In this document: one piece after another, positions 27,065 through 35,182 of the stretch | Position numbering within the stretch: position 1 is the stretch's first letter | How the letters are laid out: each line of letters opens with the position of its first letter | Assembly: GCA_017656295.1 (NCBI GenBank) | Contig: JACDOC010000001.1 | Location: 473,611-537,610, forward strand | Source of the DNA: Bacillus sp. (in: firmicutes) | GTDB lineage: Bacteria > Bacillota > Bacilli > Bacillales > JACDOC01 | DNA: 64,000 nucleotides | Direction of reading: 5' to 3' | The notes under the pieces: model-generated | What the model was told of the DNA's origin: nothing | The model's database searches: none | What the model saw: the letters and a program-made list of their open reading frames with translations, nothing else | Translations under genes and position numbers: made by a program

Positions 27065-27274
27065 ATGCGAAGAAAAGTTGTTTTAGCTTGTACACTTTTT
27101 GCCGTTTTATTCGTTGCTGCCTGGCGCTATCACCATGTACATGTTGATGAATATTATGTCGAAAACAATGATCGTGGAGCAGTTATACAGCTAAAAAGTA
27201 CGACTCCTCTTCAACTGGAAGATGCCGTCATCCCGTTCAAACCGAGACAATATATACGAAAACGTGCGATGTGA
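27065..27274 (+). CDS. Small membrane-anchored hypothetical protein
   Basis: A 69-residue protein with one N-terminal hydrophobic segment (VVLACTLFAVLFVAAW, about residues 5-20) and a short outside region rich in His and Tyr (RYHHVHVDEYY) followed by a basic end (RQYIRKRAM). No family is recognised. GGGGTG lies seven bases before ATG 27065, and a strong terminator follows the stop by a few bases, both supporting a real gene. It is divergent from mrp. The HHVHVDEYY stretch could bind a metal, but this is speculation. Confidence 0.55.
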   Translation: MRRKVVLACTLFAVLFVAAWRYHHVHVDEYYVENNDRGAVIQLKSTTPLQLEDAVIPFKPRQYIRKRAM

Positions 27275-27275
27275 A

Positions 27276-27313
27276 AAACTGCTACGGCCAAAGAGTGCCG
27301 AGGCAGTTTTTTT
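27276..27313 (+). terminator. Terminator after the small membrane protein
   Basis: AACTGC and CGGC pair with GCCG and GCAGTT around small bulges, followed by TTTTTTT. Confidence 0.85.
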
Positions 27314-27430
27314 AGTGATTTTTAAAAAAATGTACAAAATTTGGTAATTGAATAGAGGATAAATTGAAAATAATCGAATTGAATGCACGAAAGATGTGAC
27401 GTTACTTTTTTAAAAATCTCGGCTTAAAAT

Positions 27431-27523
27431 GTGGACAAAGTGATCGAGAATGTGGACAAATGTTAGAAAAAGTGGACAAAATTTTAAGAAAACTGAACAA
27501 AAGTCGAAAAACTGGACTAAGCC
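27431..27523. repeat. GTGGACAAA array, five units, ~20-bp period
   Basis: Units start at 27431, 27452, 27472 (each GTGGACAAA), 27493 (CTGAACAAA) and 27512 (CTGGACTAA), with spacings of 21, 20, 21 and 19 bases. It is the same family as the 11665 array and again lies between a terminator and the next gene (yufK). It accounts for most of the 309-base gap. Confidence 0.75.
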
Positions 27524-27583
27524 AAATTATACTCTGATATGTTATGATATAAACGAATGGAAAAATGTAGAGGATGGACGTGG

Positions 27584-28138
27584 ATGAGTCACTATAGTGG
27601 GTATTTTCCTTTTTTTTCTATTGTGCTGTTTAGCATTTCCTTTGGATTATTTGGGGAAAATGCGCTCCTCCATTGGTTTGAAAACATTGGATTGTACGGT
27701 GGGATGTTGGAGTTTTTGTCGGAACAAGAGCTCAGAATCTTATTATTTGTTTTTTGCTCAATCACTTGTTTTATGTTACTTGCGGCGTTGAAACTCGTGG
27801 CCGAGACGTTTCATGAGTTCGCCGTTTTATTATTTGTTCGTACTGAAGAAGATGCGATTAAAGTTCGCGTTAATCGGTCGGGGCTGACGATACTACTTAT
27901 TGGTGGGTTTGTTTCAGTTTTATTTACGAAATCCATTTTCGCTATCGGACTCATATTTATTACCACCAAGGTTGTCTATTTTTTCTATTACTTGTATCAA
28001 ATGAGTTCCGTATTAACACCGCTTTCGTTAATCGGTTTTATTACGTTTCAAATCGCTAGTTGGTCATCATCGATTGTATTTATTTCATACGCGTTTTTAA
28101 AGCTATACAACAGCATTCTCGCCAGTTTACCGATATAA
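27584..28138 (+). CDS. yufK: YufK, DUF5366 membrane protein
   Basis: A 184-residue integral membrane protein with five or six hydrophobic segments, matching YufK (SGYFP start, LLAALKLVAETFHE near residue 68, C-terminal ALKLYNSILASLPI-like end). Function unknown. ATG at 27584 is preferred because AGAGG precedes it and the family begins just before GYFP; the ATG at 27557 lacks a ribosome binding site. A bidirectional terminator separates it from a convergent membrane-protein gene. Confidence 0.75.
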   Translation: MSHYSGYFPFFSIVLFSISFGLFGENALLHWFENIGLYGGMLEFLSEQELRILLFVFCSITCFMLLAALKLVAETFHEFAVLLFVRTEEDAIKVRVNRSGLTILLIGGFVSVLFTKSIFAIGLIFITTKVVYFFYYLYQMSSVLTPLSLIGFITFQIASWSSSIVFISYAFLKLYNSILASLPI

Positions 28139-28166
28139 AAAATCCCCTTTCATCAAGGGGATTTTG
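28139..28166. terminator. Bidirectional terminator after yufK
   Basis: AAAATCCCC and GGGGATTTT form a 9-bp stem between convergent genes. Confidence 0.85.
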
Positions 28167-28470
28167 CTTTGGAAAATTGAATTAGACCTACGATTAAGCA
28201 AAGAATACTTCCAGCCCAAAGAATTCCTGCTTGCCCTAAAAGGAGCGATATTTCTTCTGAGGCCATCGGATGATGGTGGTCAACACGAATGGATTGCATT
28301 CCGAAATAAATCGCTATCGAGAGTAAAATAAGATGAACTATCACCCACATGTATGCGAGGCGATGGTTTTTATTTTTGACAAAAAGTAAGATATTTACCA
28401 GAAAGGCCATGCCTATAACGAACGAAGCACCACCAATTAACAGCCCCATAACTTCTTCTTCCAACGGCAC
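28153..28470 (-). CDS. Small four-helix membrane protein, unknown
   Basis: A 105-residue hydrophobic protein with about three to four membrane segments: LLIGGASFVIGMAFLVNILLF near residues 9-29 (shown as separate halves LLIGGASFVI and GMAFLVNILLF), a second at 40-58 and a third at 80-98. An acidic VDHHHPMASEE loop joins two of them. No family recognised. I chose GTG at 28470 because AGAGGTG lies six bases upstream on the minus strand; the frame extends into pbpD, but those residues are unlikely to be translated. It lies downstream of pbpD and may be cotranscribed with it. Confidence 0.6.
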   Translation of the reverse strand: MPLEEEVMGLLIGGASFVIGMAFLVNILLFVKNKNHRLAYMWVIVHLILLSIAIYFGMQSIRVDHHHPMASEEISLLLGQAGILWAGSILCLIVGLIQFSKAKSP

Positions 28471-28571
28471 CGAAACCACCTCTTTTGATAAAAAATTCCA
28501 GTTATAAAAATTGTAAAATAAATACATTACCATATTCAATGATGAAAAGACATGCACAATTAGCATGTCTT

Positions 28572-30428
28572 TTATTGGAACAGCTCTTCCCATATGCGTA
28601 ATTCCGGATTCGTTCTTTCCCATGTTTGTAAATTTTCCGGGCGGTCTTTTCCTACCCAAACGCCGGCTGTCCATTGGTCGGTGATGCCAATGAACCAAAA
28701 ATCTTTAAAATCGTTAGTCGTTCCCGTTTTTCCACCGACAAACGAAGACTTTGGACGCTTTAATGATTGTGCCGTACCAGTACGAACGACTTCTTGTAGT
28801 AACATTCGCATCTTTTTCACAGTTTCTTCCGACCACACGATGGTTCGCTCATCTTTCCAATCATACAGCACGTTTCCTTCTTTGTCCGTTACTTTTCGAA
28901 TAGCGCGTGCTGGCACATACGTTCCGTTTTGGAAAACGGTGTATGCATCGGTAAGTTCAAGAGGAGAAACCCCGTACGTCAGCCCACCGATCGCAGCAGG
29001 AAGCTTCTGATCCATTTCATTCACTCGTGAAAAGGAAAACAAGTTGAAATCTTGAAAAGCGGATTTGATTCCCATTTCATGTACCAGCCGAACAGCAGGC
29101 GTATTGTAAGACTTAGCAAATGCTTGTAAAAGGGACACCCATCCGTAGGTCGTCCCACCGTAATTTTGAGGACAATACCCTTGATAACAAAATGCACCGG
29201 CATTTACTCGTTTCGTTAACGGAGGTTGATAGCGCTCAATATAAGGGCCATATACAAGAAGAGGTTTAATGGCAGAGCCAGGTTGACGAAACGCTTGGAA
29301 ACCACGATGGAAATCGTATTTTTTGTAATGGACTCCACCGGTAATCGCAACAATTTCATGGTTCGTATGGTCAATAACCACTGCTGCTCCTTGAATGCCC
29401 GTTCCTTGTAATACTTTTTGGACACTTGCGACGGCTCGTTCTTGAACGGTAGGAAAGAGGGCGGTATGAATATACACACCACTTTCAAGAATGGTTTGCA
29501 CTCGTTGATCGAGCTCTTCTTGAATGTGTTTGACTTCCGTTTCATCTGTCGCCTCATGGAGACGCGCTGTATATCCCTCTTGTTCGGCAATGAGTTGTTT
29601 GAGCTCATGTTCCACGTAAACAGCGTAATCCGGAAACCGATCGACTTTTCTTTTTAGATGGAGCTGAATCGGCTCACGTTTGATTTGTTCACCTTCTTGA
29701 GAAGTTAACATGCCGTGCTCCACTAGGAGGTCAATCAGCCGTTCTTGGCGTTGTTTCGTATCGTCAAAATGTTTTAATGGGTTATATTTGCTCGGATTAT
29801 TCGGAATGGCCGCAAGAAAGGCTTGCTCTCCTTTCGTTAAGTCCGGTACCCTTTTTTGAAAATAAAATTGGGCGGCCGAGCCAATTCCGTATATTCCGTT
29901 ATGAAAGTAAATGGCATTTAAATAGTACTCTAATATTTGTTTTTTCGTATAAATTTGTTCTAACTGGTAGGCATATAAAATTTCCTGCAATTTTCGTTCG
30001 TACGTTTGATCGTGGGACAAATACACGTTTCGAACAAGCTGCTGGGTAATCGTACTTCCTCCTTGTTCGATACCTTGTGTTTTTACATTTGTAATGAGCG
30101 CACGGGTAATCGCTAGTAAATCAAACCCTTTATGCTCGTAAAACATATGGTCCTCTGATAGGACGAACAGTTGTTGTAAAAAAAGCGGAATCTCGTCTAA
30201 CGACACGTACAGACGATTAGTTGGTCCGATTTCTGCAAAAAGTTGGCTGTCTCGGTCGAGCAAATAACTCGTTTCAGGAAGATGGATCGGTTCGAGTGGA
30301 AATTTTGTAAATTGTTCAGACTGAACCTTCCGCACTTCCCATTCCTTTTCAAAAAGACGAATTCCTTGGATGAAAAAAATAAGTAAACATCCGGTAATGA
30401 AAAACCCTATCCACGTTCTTATATTCAT
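28572..30428 (-). CDS. pbpD: Class A penicillin-binding protein (PbpD-like)
   Basis: A 618-residue bifunctional peptidoglycan synthase. One N-terminal membrane segment (residues 7-22) is followed by a GT51 glycosyltransferase domain with EDHMFYEHKGFD (near 91) and GGSTITQQLVRN (near 119). The transpeptidase domain then has the Ser active-site motif SAIK (near 379), SYN (near 428) and KTGT (near 556). It polymerises and crosslinks glycan strands outside the membrane. The length and position beside yufK match pbpD (PBP4) of B. subtilis. The start is ATG at 30428. Confidence 0.88.
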   Translation of the reverse strand: MNIRTWIGFFITGCLLIFFIQGIRLFEKEWEVRKVQSEQFTKFPLEPIHLPETSYLLDRDSQLFAEIGPTNRLYVSLDEIPLFLQQLFVLSEDHMFYEHKGFDLLAITRALITNVKTQGIEQGGSTITQQLVRNVYLSHDQTYERKLQEILYAYQLEQIYTKKQILEYYLNAIYFHNGIYGIGSAAQFYFQKRVPDLTKGEQAFLAAIPNNPSKYNPLKHFDDTKQRQERLIDLLVEHGMLTSQEGEQIKREPIQLHLKRKVDRFPDYAVYVEHELKQLIAEQEGYTARLHEATDETEVKHIQEELDQRVQTILESGVYIHTALFPTVQERAVASVQKVLQGTGIQGAAVVIDHTNHEIVAITGGVHYKKYDFHRGFQAFRQPGSAIKPLLVYGPYIERYQPPLTKRVNAGAFCYQGYCPQNYGGTTYGWVSLLQAFAKSYNTPAVRLVHEMGIKSAFQDFNLFSFSRVNEMDQKLPAAIGGLTYGVSPLELTDAYTVFQNGTYVPARAIRKVTDKEGNVLYDWKDERTIVWSEETVKKMRMLLQEVVRTGTAQSLKRPKSSFVGGKTGTTNDFKDFWFIGITDQWTAGVWVGKDRPENLQTWERTNPELRIWEELFQ

Positions 30429-30534
30429 TGTTACTCCTATTTCGTACTTTCATATAGTGATGATAGTCTCTGTTGTTCTTTCATTCCCTTCCATAATAAC
30501 ATGCAGCAGAAGAAAAAGAAGAGACTTGTCATGT

Positions 30535-30568
30535 AAAAAACGGAAGAAATGAGAAAATTCCGCTTTTC
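30535..30568. repeat. Inverted repeat in the pbpD-kapD gap
   Basis: AAAACGGAA and TTCCGCTTTT flank a 12-base loop. It may be a weak terminator on either strand. The rest of the 349-base gap (30429-30777) is AT-rich; only the kapD promoter was recognised there. Confidence 0.35.
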
Positions 30569-30695
30569 AATGGTAATGGATAACCACCTTTTTTAAAAAT
30601 ATTTCGCCTTACTAAATATTTATAACCTGTTTTTGATGTCTATTTCAATATTTTTGCATTTTTCTTGTAAATTAGAAAAATATTTAAAGCGCCCA

Positions 30696-30704
30696 TGATA
30701 TAAT
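30696..30704 (+). promoter_or_regulatory. Extended -10 element for kapD
   Basis: TGATATAAT is a perfect extended -10 (TGN plus TATAAT), about 75 bases before kapD. No good -35 is seen, which is acceptable for extended -10 promoters. Confidence 0.5.
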
Positions 30705-30777
30705 GTTAGATAACAAGGTATTTTGTTCGGCAGGTTGTGACGGTTGTAAATACAACGAAAGTTAGAAGGTGAAGTAG

Positions 30778-31401
30778 GTGAATGAACAGCAACTCCTTTT
30801 TATGGACTTTGAGTTCACGATGGCCGAATCTGGGCAGAGACGAGGATTTGTACCAGAAATTATTGAAGCCGGCATCGTTGTCGTACGTGAAGGAAAAATC
30901 GTTGAACAATTTTCATCATTTGTTCAACCCAAACTGTTTCCTAAGTTAACCGAGCGGTGTAAAACTTTTTTAAAGATTTCACAAGAGCAAGTGAATCACG
31001 GAATTACGTTTGAAGAATTGTACGAGCAAATGAAAAAATGGGATGAGTTTGGGCCAAGTCGTATTGTTACATGGGGGAACATGGATATGAAAGTCCTTCG
31101 TGACCATTGTGAGCGGGAAGAGGTTCCGTTCCCATTGGATGCTCGGTTTATTGATTTATCAATGGAGTATAAACGGTTTTTTGGGGACCGCAATCAAACG
31201 GGGTTGTGGAAAGCGATACAGGAATATGGAAAAGAAGGGGTCGGTCATCACCATCGGGCGTTAGATGATGCGTTGACAACGTACCATATTTATCGGTTGT
31301 TTGAAAGAGATAAGCAGTATTTGAAAAAATCCGATCCACCGACCATTGGGGACCGCGTCGATTTACAACAATTATTAAATTACATTTCGTTTGGACAATA
31401 G
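30778..31401 (+). CDS. kapD: KapD, DEDDh 3'-5' exonuclease; inhibitor of the KinA pathway
   Basis: A 207-residue exonuclease-fold protein with the DEDDh residues: DFEFT at residues 9-13, an Asp in WGNMDMK near 103, and HHRALDDA near 160. In B. subtilis KapD overproduction inhibits the KinA route into sporulation; the natural substrate is not known. The start is GTG at 30778 with AGAAGGTGA five bases earlier. It is convergent with kapB, so the pair is conserved in location although not in one operon here. Confidence 0.85.
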   Translation: MNEQQLLFMDFEFTMAESGQRRGFVPEIIEAGIVVVREGKIVEQFSSFVQPKLFPKLTERCKTFLKISQEQVNHGITFEELYEQMKKWDEFGPSRIVTWGNMDMKVLRDHCEREEVPFPLDARFIDLSMEYKRFFGDRNQTGLWKAIQEYGKEGVGHHHRALDDALTTYHIYRLFERDKQYLKKSDPPTIGDRVDLQQLLNYISFGQ

Positions 31402-31402
31402 C

Positions 31403-31443
31403 CAAAAAAGCTGTCTCGAAATTCAGTTTCGAAACAGCTTTTT
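31403..31443. terminator. Bidirectional terminator, kapD/kapB
   Basis: AAAAAAGCTGT and TCGAAA arms pair with TTTCGA and ACAGCTTTTTT, an 18-bp stem with one mismatch. Confidence 0.92.
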
Positions 31444-31449
31444 TGCTGT

Positions 31450-31851
31450 TTAAGCAAATGTCAATCGGTACATTAACTCGTATTCTTTTTGAATACTTTG
31501 TAAAGCGAGTAAGCTTTTTTCAGCAAACGGTGTGGCTTCTTGTTTTAATTCTTCTTTTAAATGATAAAAAGCTTGTTGCAATGACTCTTTGTAGTCTGGC
31601 ACTTCACCTTCATACGGTTTTACCATTTGTTTAGGGATATTGGCACGTTCGTAATGGGCTAAAGCTTTTCGTTCATGGAAAAAAGGCACATCCACCTGCT
31701 TCGGATGGTGTAAATCCCCTTGCATTGGGTGCTTAACCACCGCTAAAATTTTGACAACGAAATGGGACGGGCCTTCATCCGTCACTTCACCAATATATTT
31801 TCCGGTTTTGTAAATACAAGTGACAAGATCGTTCGGTTGGATGGCAGACAT
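31450..31851 (-). CDS. kapB: KapB, kinase-associated protein B
   Basis: A 133-residue protein of the KapB family, required for KinB-dependent entry into sporulation in B. subtilis. The N-terminal half is an SH3-like barrel (VTCIYKTGKYIGEVTDEG) and the C-terminal half is helical. Although often called a lipoprotein, this protein has no signal peptide or lipobox. ATG at 31851 follows AAGGAGGT by five bases; the longer frame to 31896 is not used. It is convergent with kapD and divergent from the cyclophilin gene. Confidence 0.83.
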   Translation of the reverse strand: MSAIQPNDLVTCIYKTGKYIGEVTDEGPSHFVVKILAVVKHPMQGDLHHPKQVDVPFFHERKALAHYERANIPKQMVKPYEGEVPDYKESLQQAFYHLKEELKQEATPFAEKSLLALQSIQKEYELMYRLTFA

Positions 31852-31947
31852 GTGGAACCTCCTTAAAAAATTGTTTAATTTTATTATGAACGACATGAAG
31901 ATGGTTCGAAAGTAAAAAATAAGATAAGAAGGGAAGGAATTAAAGCA

Positions 31948-32664
31948 ATGGTTCGAGCAATTGTATTCGTCATTTTACCTTTGATTATGTTATTATCAGG
32001 GTGCAAAGAATCTTCGCAGGCAAGCGATGCGGAAATGAAAAATGAAGGAGAAGAAACAATGACAAATGAAGTAATGTATCCACAATTAACTACCGACGTT
32101 TTAGAAAACGAAATCGTCGTGGAAATGGTCACTAATCACGGAACAATAACATTAAAATTGTTTCCGGAACATGCACCAAAAGCGGTCGAAAACTTTGTTA
32201 CCCACAGCAAAAATGGGTACTACAATGGCTTAACGTTTCACCGCGTCATTAAAGATTTTATGATTCAAGGTGGTGACCCAAATGGAAATGGAACAGGTGG
32301 CGAAAGTATTTGGGGAGAGCCGTTCGAAGACGAATTTTCCAAAGAATTATTCCATCTTCGTGGGGCGTTATCCATGGCGAATGCTGGTCCAAATACGAAC
32401 GGAAGCCAATTTTTCATCGTTCAAAACGCAAGCCTAGACCCGAGCTTTAAAGGGCAAATGGAACAAGCGGGCTTCCCGAAAGAAATTATTGAGGCGTATG
32501 TTGAAAACGGTGGAACACCTTGGTTAGATTTCCGTCATACCGTATTTGGACAAGTAATTGCAGGAATGGACGTTGTAGACAAAATTGCGAACGTATCAAC
32601 AGGTTTACATGACAAGCCGGTAGAGGACGTTATTATTGAAAAAATGAACGTTGTTCAAGAATAA
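31948..32664 (+). CDS. Lipoprotein cyclophilin-type peptidyl-prolyl isomerase
   Basis: A 238-residue protein with a lipoprotein signal (residues 1-18, lipobox LLSGC) and a cyclophilin domain from about residue 50. Catalytic and binding motifs are present: FHRVI (near 91), [12 protein letters not shown] (near 102) and [15 protein letters not shown] (near 139). It would accelerate proline isomerisation outside the membrane. GAAGGGAAGGA precedes the ATG. An internal ATG at 32059, eight bases after GGAG, begins MTNEVMYPQ and would yield a cytosolic form without the signal, which resembles a typical PpiB start. The cyclophilin domain is complete in both forms. Confidence 0.85.
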   Translation: MVRAIVFVILPLIMLLSGCKESSQASDAEMKNEGEETMTNEVMYPQLTTDVLENEIVVEMVTNHGTITLKLFPEHAPKAVENFVTHSKNGYYNGLTFHRVIKDFMIQGGDPNGNGTGGESIWGEPFEDEFSKELFHLRGALSMANAGPNTNGSQFFIVQNASLDPSFKGQMEQAGFPKEIIEAYVENGGTPWLDFRHTVFGQVIAGMDVVDKIANVSTGLHDKPVEDVIIEKMNVVQE

Positions 32665-32695
32665 ATGATTGTGAACAAATAAGGGGTTTATCGGA

Positions 32696-32893
32696 ATGTT
32701 ACAACTCTTTTTATACTTTCCAGAAGATAAATCAGAATATATTCCAGCGACGATTACGATGGCCATTTTTATTATTGCAGCCATCATTACGATGCGGTTC
32801 ATTATTCGCTACTCGAAAAAAGAAGAAGAGAAAGCAAAACAGTTTGAACAACAACTAAAGAATCAACAAAACGATGATAGCAGTCAGAAATAA
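32696..32893 (+). CDS. Small single-pass membrane protein
   Basis: A 65-residue protein with one central hydrophobic segment (ATITMAIFIIAAIITMRFII, residues 18-37) and a charged, Gln- and Lys-rich C-terminal tail (KKEEEKAKQFEQQLK) likely to form a coiled coil on one face of the membrane. No family recognised. AAGGGG lies about ten bases before the ATG. It follows the cyclophilin gene by 31 bases and ends at a good terminator, so it may be the second gene of that transcript. Confidence 0.6.
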   Translation: MLQLFLYFPEDKSEYIPATITMAIFIIAAIITMRFIIRYSKKEEEKAKQFEQQLKNQQNDDSSQK

Positions 32894-32912
32894 TCTGGCT
32901 GCTTTTTCTTTT
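32879..32912 (+). terminator. Terminator of the small membrane protein
   Basis: AGCAG-CAGA and TCTG-CTGCT arms pair around one mismatch, followed by TTTTTCTTTT. Confidence 0.83.
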
Positions 32913-32981
32913 GGATGAATATTCCATAATGGTGTAGGCAACAATGGTAGGAGAATCTTGGCATAGGTGGAGGAATGTAAC

Positions 32982-33509
32982 GTGCGAAAGATACTTCCTA
33001 TCATTGGAGTTACCTTTTTGTTAGCGGCTTGTGCGGAACAACATCCGAAAAAGTTGGATGTAGATATGATGAATCGTGATGGAGATTCATTAGGGAAAAT
33101 TACGTTAGAAGAACAAGCGGAAGGCGTTTTAGTAAAAGTGGACTTAAAAGGACTCCCTTCAGGTGAGCATGCGATCCATTTTCATAATAAAGGCGTCTGT
33201 GAACCACCGGACTTTACATCCGCTGGCGACCATTTTAACCCAGATGAAAAAGATCATGGGCTCTTAAATCCAGAGGGGGCACATGCGGGTGATTTACCTA
33301 ATCTCATTGTAGAAGATGATGGTACGGTAAAGGTTGAAATTTTGGCTTCCCAAGTGACACTAAAAGAAGGGAAAAACTCCTTATATACAAAAGAAGGAAC
33401 TTCGATTGTGATACACCAAGAAGCCGATGACGGAATGTCACAACCGGCAGGAAACGCCGGCGAACGAATTGCCTGTGGAGAAATTAGCACTGAAAAAACG
33501 GTGAAATAA
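32982..33509 (+). CDS. sodC: Lipoprotein Cu/Zn superoxide dismutase
   Basis: A 175-residue exported protein with a lipobox (LLAAC near residue 17) and a Cu/Zn superoxide dismutase domain. All expected ligands are visible: the HFH pair, the bridging His in GDHFNP, KDHG, AHAGD (His and Asp) and the last copper His in VIHQEADD. The disulfide cysteines lie in GVCEPP and RIACG, and the active-site Arg in GERIACG. It would remove superoxide outside the membrane. GTG at 32982 is chosen because GGAGG lies eight bases upstream; the GTG at 32967 overlaps it. B. subtilis YojM lacks some copper ligands; this one does not. Confidence 0.85.
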   Translation: MRKILPIIGVTFLLAACAEQHPKKLDVDMMNRDGDSLGKITLEEQAEGVLVKVDLKGLPSGEHAIHFHNKGVCEPPDFTSAGDHFNPDEKDHGLLNPEGAHAGDLPNLIVEDDGTVKVEILASQVTLKEGKNSLYTKEGTSIVIHQEADDGMSQPAGNAGERIACGEISTEKTVK

Positions 33510-33543
33510 AAAAGGAGGCTAGATTAACTAGTCTCCTTTTTCG
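33510..33543. terminator. Bidirectional terminator, sodC/patB
   Basis: AAAAAGGAG and CTAG arms pair with CTAG and CTCCTTTTT around one mismatch. Confidence 0.88.
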
Positions 33544-34715
33544 ATTTGTCCTAGCGCTTTTTTTAATCGTTCTAATCCCTCCAGTAGTTGGGATCTTGGT
33601 GTAGCGACATTCATGCGGACAAATCCTTCGCCGCCAGGACCGAATTTTTCTCCGGGTTCCAAAGCGAGGTGTCCTTTTTGCACAAGGATTCGATGCAATT
33701 CTTTTGGACTGAGTCCGAGTTTTCGACAATCAATCCAAACTAAATACGTTCCCTCCGGTGGTATGACGGTCAACGCAGGAAGATGTTGTTCGATGAACGT
33801 TTTTACTAATTGAATATTTTCATATAAATAGCCTAATAATGCATCTAGCCAGTCATCCCCGTACCGATATGCTGCCTCTAATGCCACAATGCCCATGGTG
33901 TTTAATGTAAAATAGCCTTGGCGTTTCATTTGCTGACCGATGAGAGTTCGTAAGCGCTTGTTTGGGATAATCATAGCAGATGCTTGCAAACCAGCTATGT
34001 TGAACGTTTTACTTGGGGAAACCAGTGTAATGACTTGTTCTCTCCATTCAGGAAACGAGGCGATAGGTATATGTTTGTGGGGTGGAAAAGTAAGGTCTGC
34101 ATGGATTTCATCAGATAAAATCGTTACATCGTATTGTTGGCACAGCTTTCCGATTTTTTTGAGTTCTTCTTTCGTCCATACGCGACCGACTGGATTGTGG
34201 GGACTACAGAATAAAAATAGCTTGACTCCTGCTTGAAGCTTTTGTTCGAAGTCAGCAAAATTGAATTCGTACGTATTACACTTAAACACTAATGGATTAT
34301 TGATGAGCTTTCTTCCGTTTAGCTTAATCATGTCAAAAAACGGATGATACACCGGTGCTTGAATAAGCACGCTATCTCCTGGTTCGGTTAATGCTTGAAT
34401 GCAGGAACTAATGGCCGGAACCACGGCGATATGGTAGACGAGCCATTCGGTCGAAATGTTCCAATGGTGACGTCGTTTCATCCATTGTTGAACCGCTTGG
34501 CTCGCTTTTTCAGGAACGTGCGTGTAGCCGAAAATGCCATGTTGCAACCGGTCTTGTAAGGAATCTAGCACTTCTTGCGGCGGACGAAAGTCCATATCTG
34601 CCACCCACATCGGTAATAGATCTTCTTTTCCAAACATTGTTTTCATTAGATCCCATTTGACGGAAGCTGTTTGTTTTCGCGGAATCACTTCATCAAAATT
34701 GAATCGCTTTGCCAA
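33528..34715 (-). CDS. patB: PatB/MalY-type C-S lyase (aminotransferase fold)
   Basis: A 395-residue fold-type I PLP enzyme. The cofactor lysine is in SPSKTFNIAGLQ near residue 234, with SDEIHADL near 201 and CSPHNPVGRVW near 170. Similarity is to PatB/MalY C-S beta-lyases, which cleave cystathionine to homocysteine, pyruvate and ammonia; aminotransferase activity is also possible. It acts in the cytosol as a dimer. The start is TTG at 34715 with AAGGAATG upstream. It is divergent from yugE. Confidence 0.85.
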   Translation of the reverse strand: MAKRFNFDEVIPRKQTASVKWDLMKTMFGKEDLLPMWVADMDFRPPQEVLDSLQDRLQHGIFGYTHVPEKASQAVQQWMKRRHHWNISTEWLVYHIAVVPAISSCIQALTEPGDSVLIQAPVYHPFFDMIKLNGRKLINNPLVFKCNTYEFNFADFEQKLQAGVKLFLFCSPHNPVGRVWTKEELKKIGKLCQQYDVTILSDEIHADLTFPPHKHIPIASFPEWREQVITLVSPSKTFNIAGLQASAMIIPNKRLRTLIGQQMKRQGYFTLNTMGIVALEAAYRYGDDWLDALLGYLYENIQLVKTFIEQHLPALTVIPPEGTYLVWIDCRKLGLSPKELHRILVQKGHLALEPGEKFGPGGEGFVRMNVATPRSQLLEGLERLKKALGQIEKGD

Positions 34716-34797
34716 TTTGCATCATTCCTTTTCAACATCTTCTTACTGTTATGATAAAATAAGGTGTCAGAAAGACCAAATAAAAAGGTGATGCGCT

Positions 34798-35058
34798 TTG
34801 GATATTCAACAATTAAATTTACGTCTTGTTGAAGCGTTAAAAAAATGGGATCCTTTTCAGTTAGGAGAGGATTTTTACGATACGGAAATTGTTGATGTCG
34901 TTCAAGAAGTACATCAATTGGACGATGCCAACCAATTAGCGAAAGAGATTCAGCGTACTTATGAATTTTCCTTTGAACAAGTCATTCCATTGGAAGCCTG
35001 CATTCAAATCGCCAAGAAATTGCTATTAATTAAAGAAAAACAAAGCTGTGAATTGTAA
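34798..35058 (+). CDS. yugE: YugE, DUF1871 protein
   Basis: An 86-residue soluble, mostly helical protein matching YugE/DUF1871 (NLRLVEALKKWDPFQ and DTEIVDVVQEVHQL). It resembles the small helical bundle of that family; function unknown. The start is TTG at 34798, six bases after AAAGGTGA. A terminator with a 17-base T run follows directly. Confidence 0.78.
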   Translation: MDIQQLNLRLVEALKKWDPFQLGEDFYDTEIVDVVQEVHQLDDANQLAKEIQRTYEFSFEQVIPLEACIQIAKKLLLIKEKQSCEL

Positions 35059-35063
35059 ATTAA

Positions 35064-35102
35064 AGGGAGCCTTATTAAAAGGCTCTTTTTTTTTTTTTTT
35101 TT
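35064..35102 (+). terminator. yugE terminator
   Basis: GGAGCCTT and AAAGGCTC form a short stem followed by 17 consecutive T residues (35086-35102). Confidence 0.9.
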
Positions 35103-35182
35103 GAACAACAGATAAGAGCAAAATCTTTTTGTTCAAGGAAAAATTATTACAAATTAAGAGAAAACATCCTACCGAGTAACAT

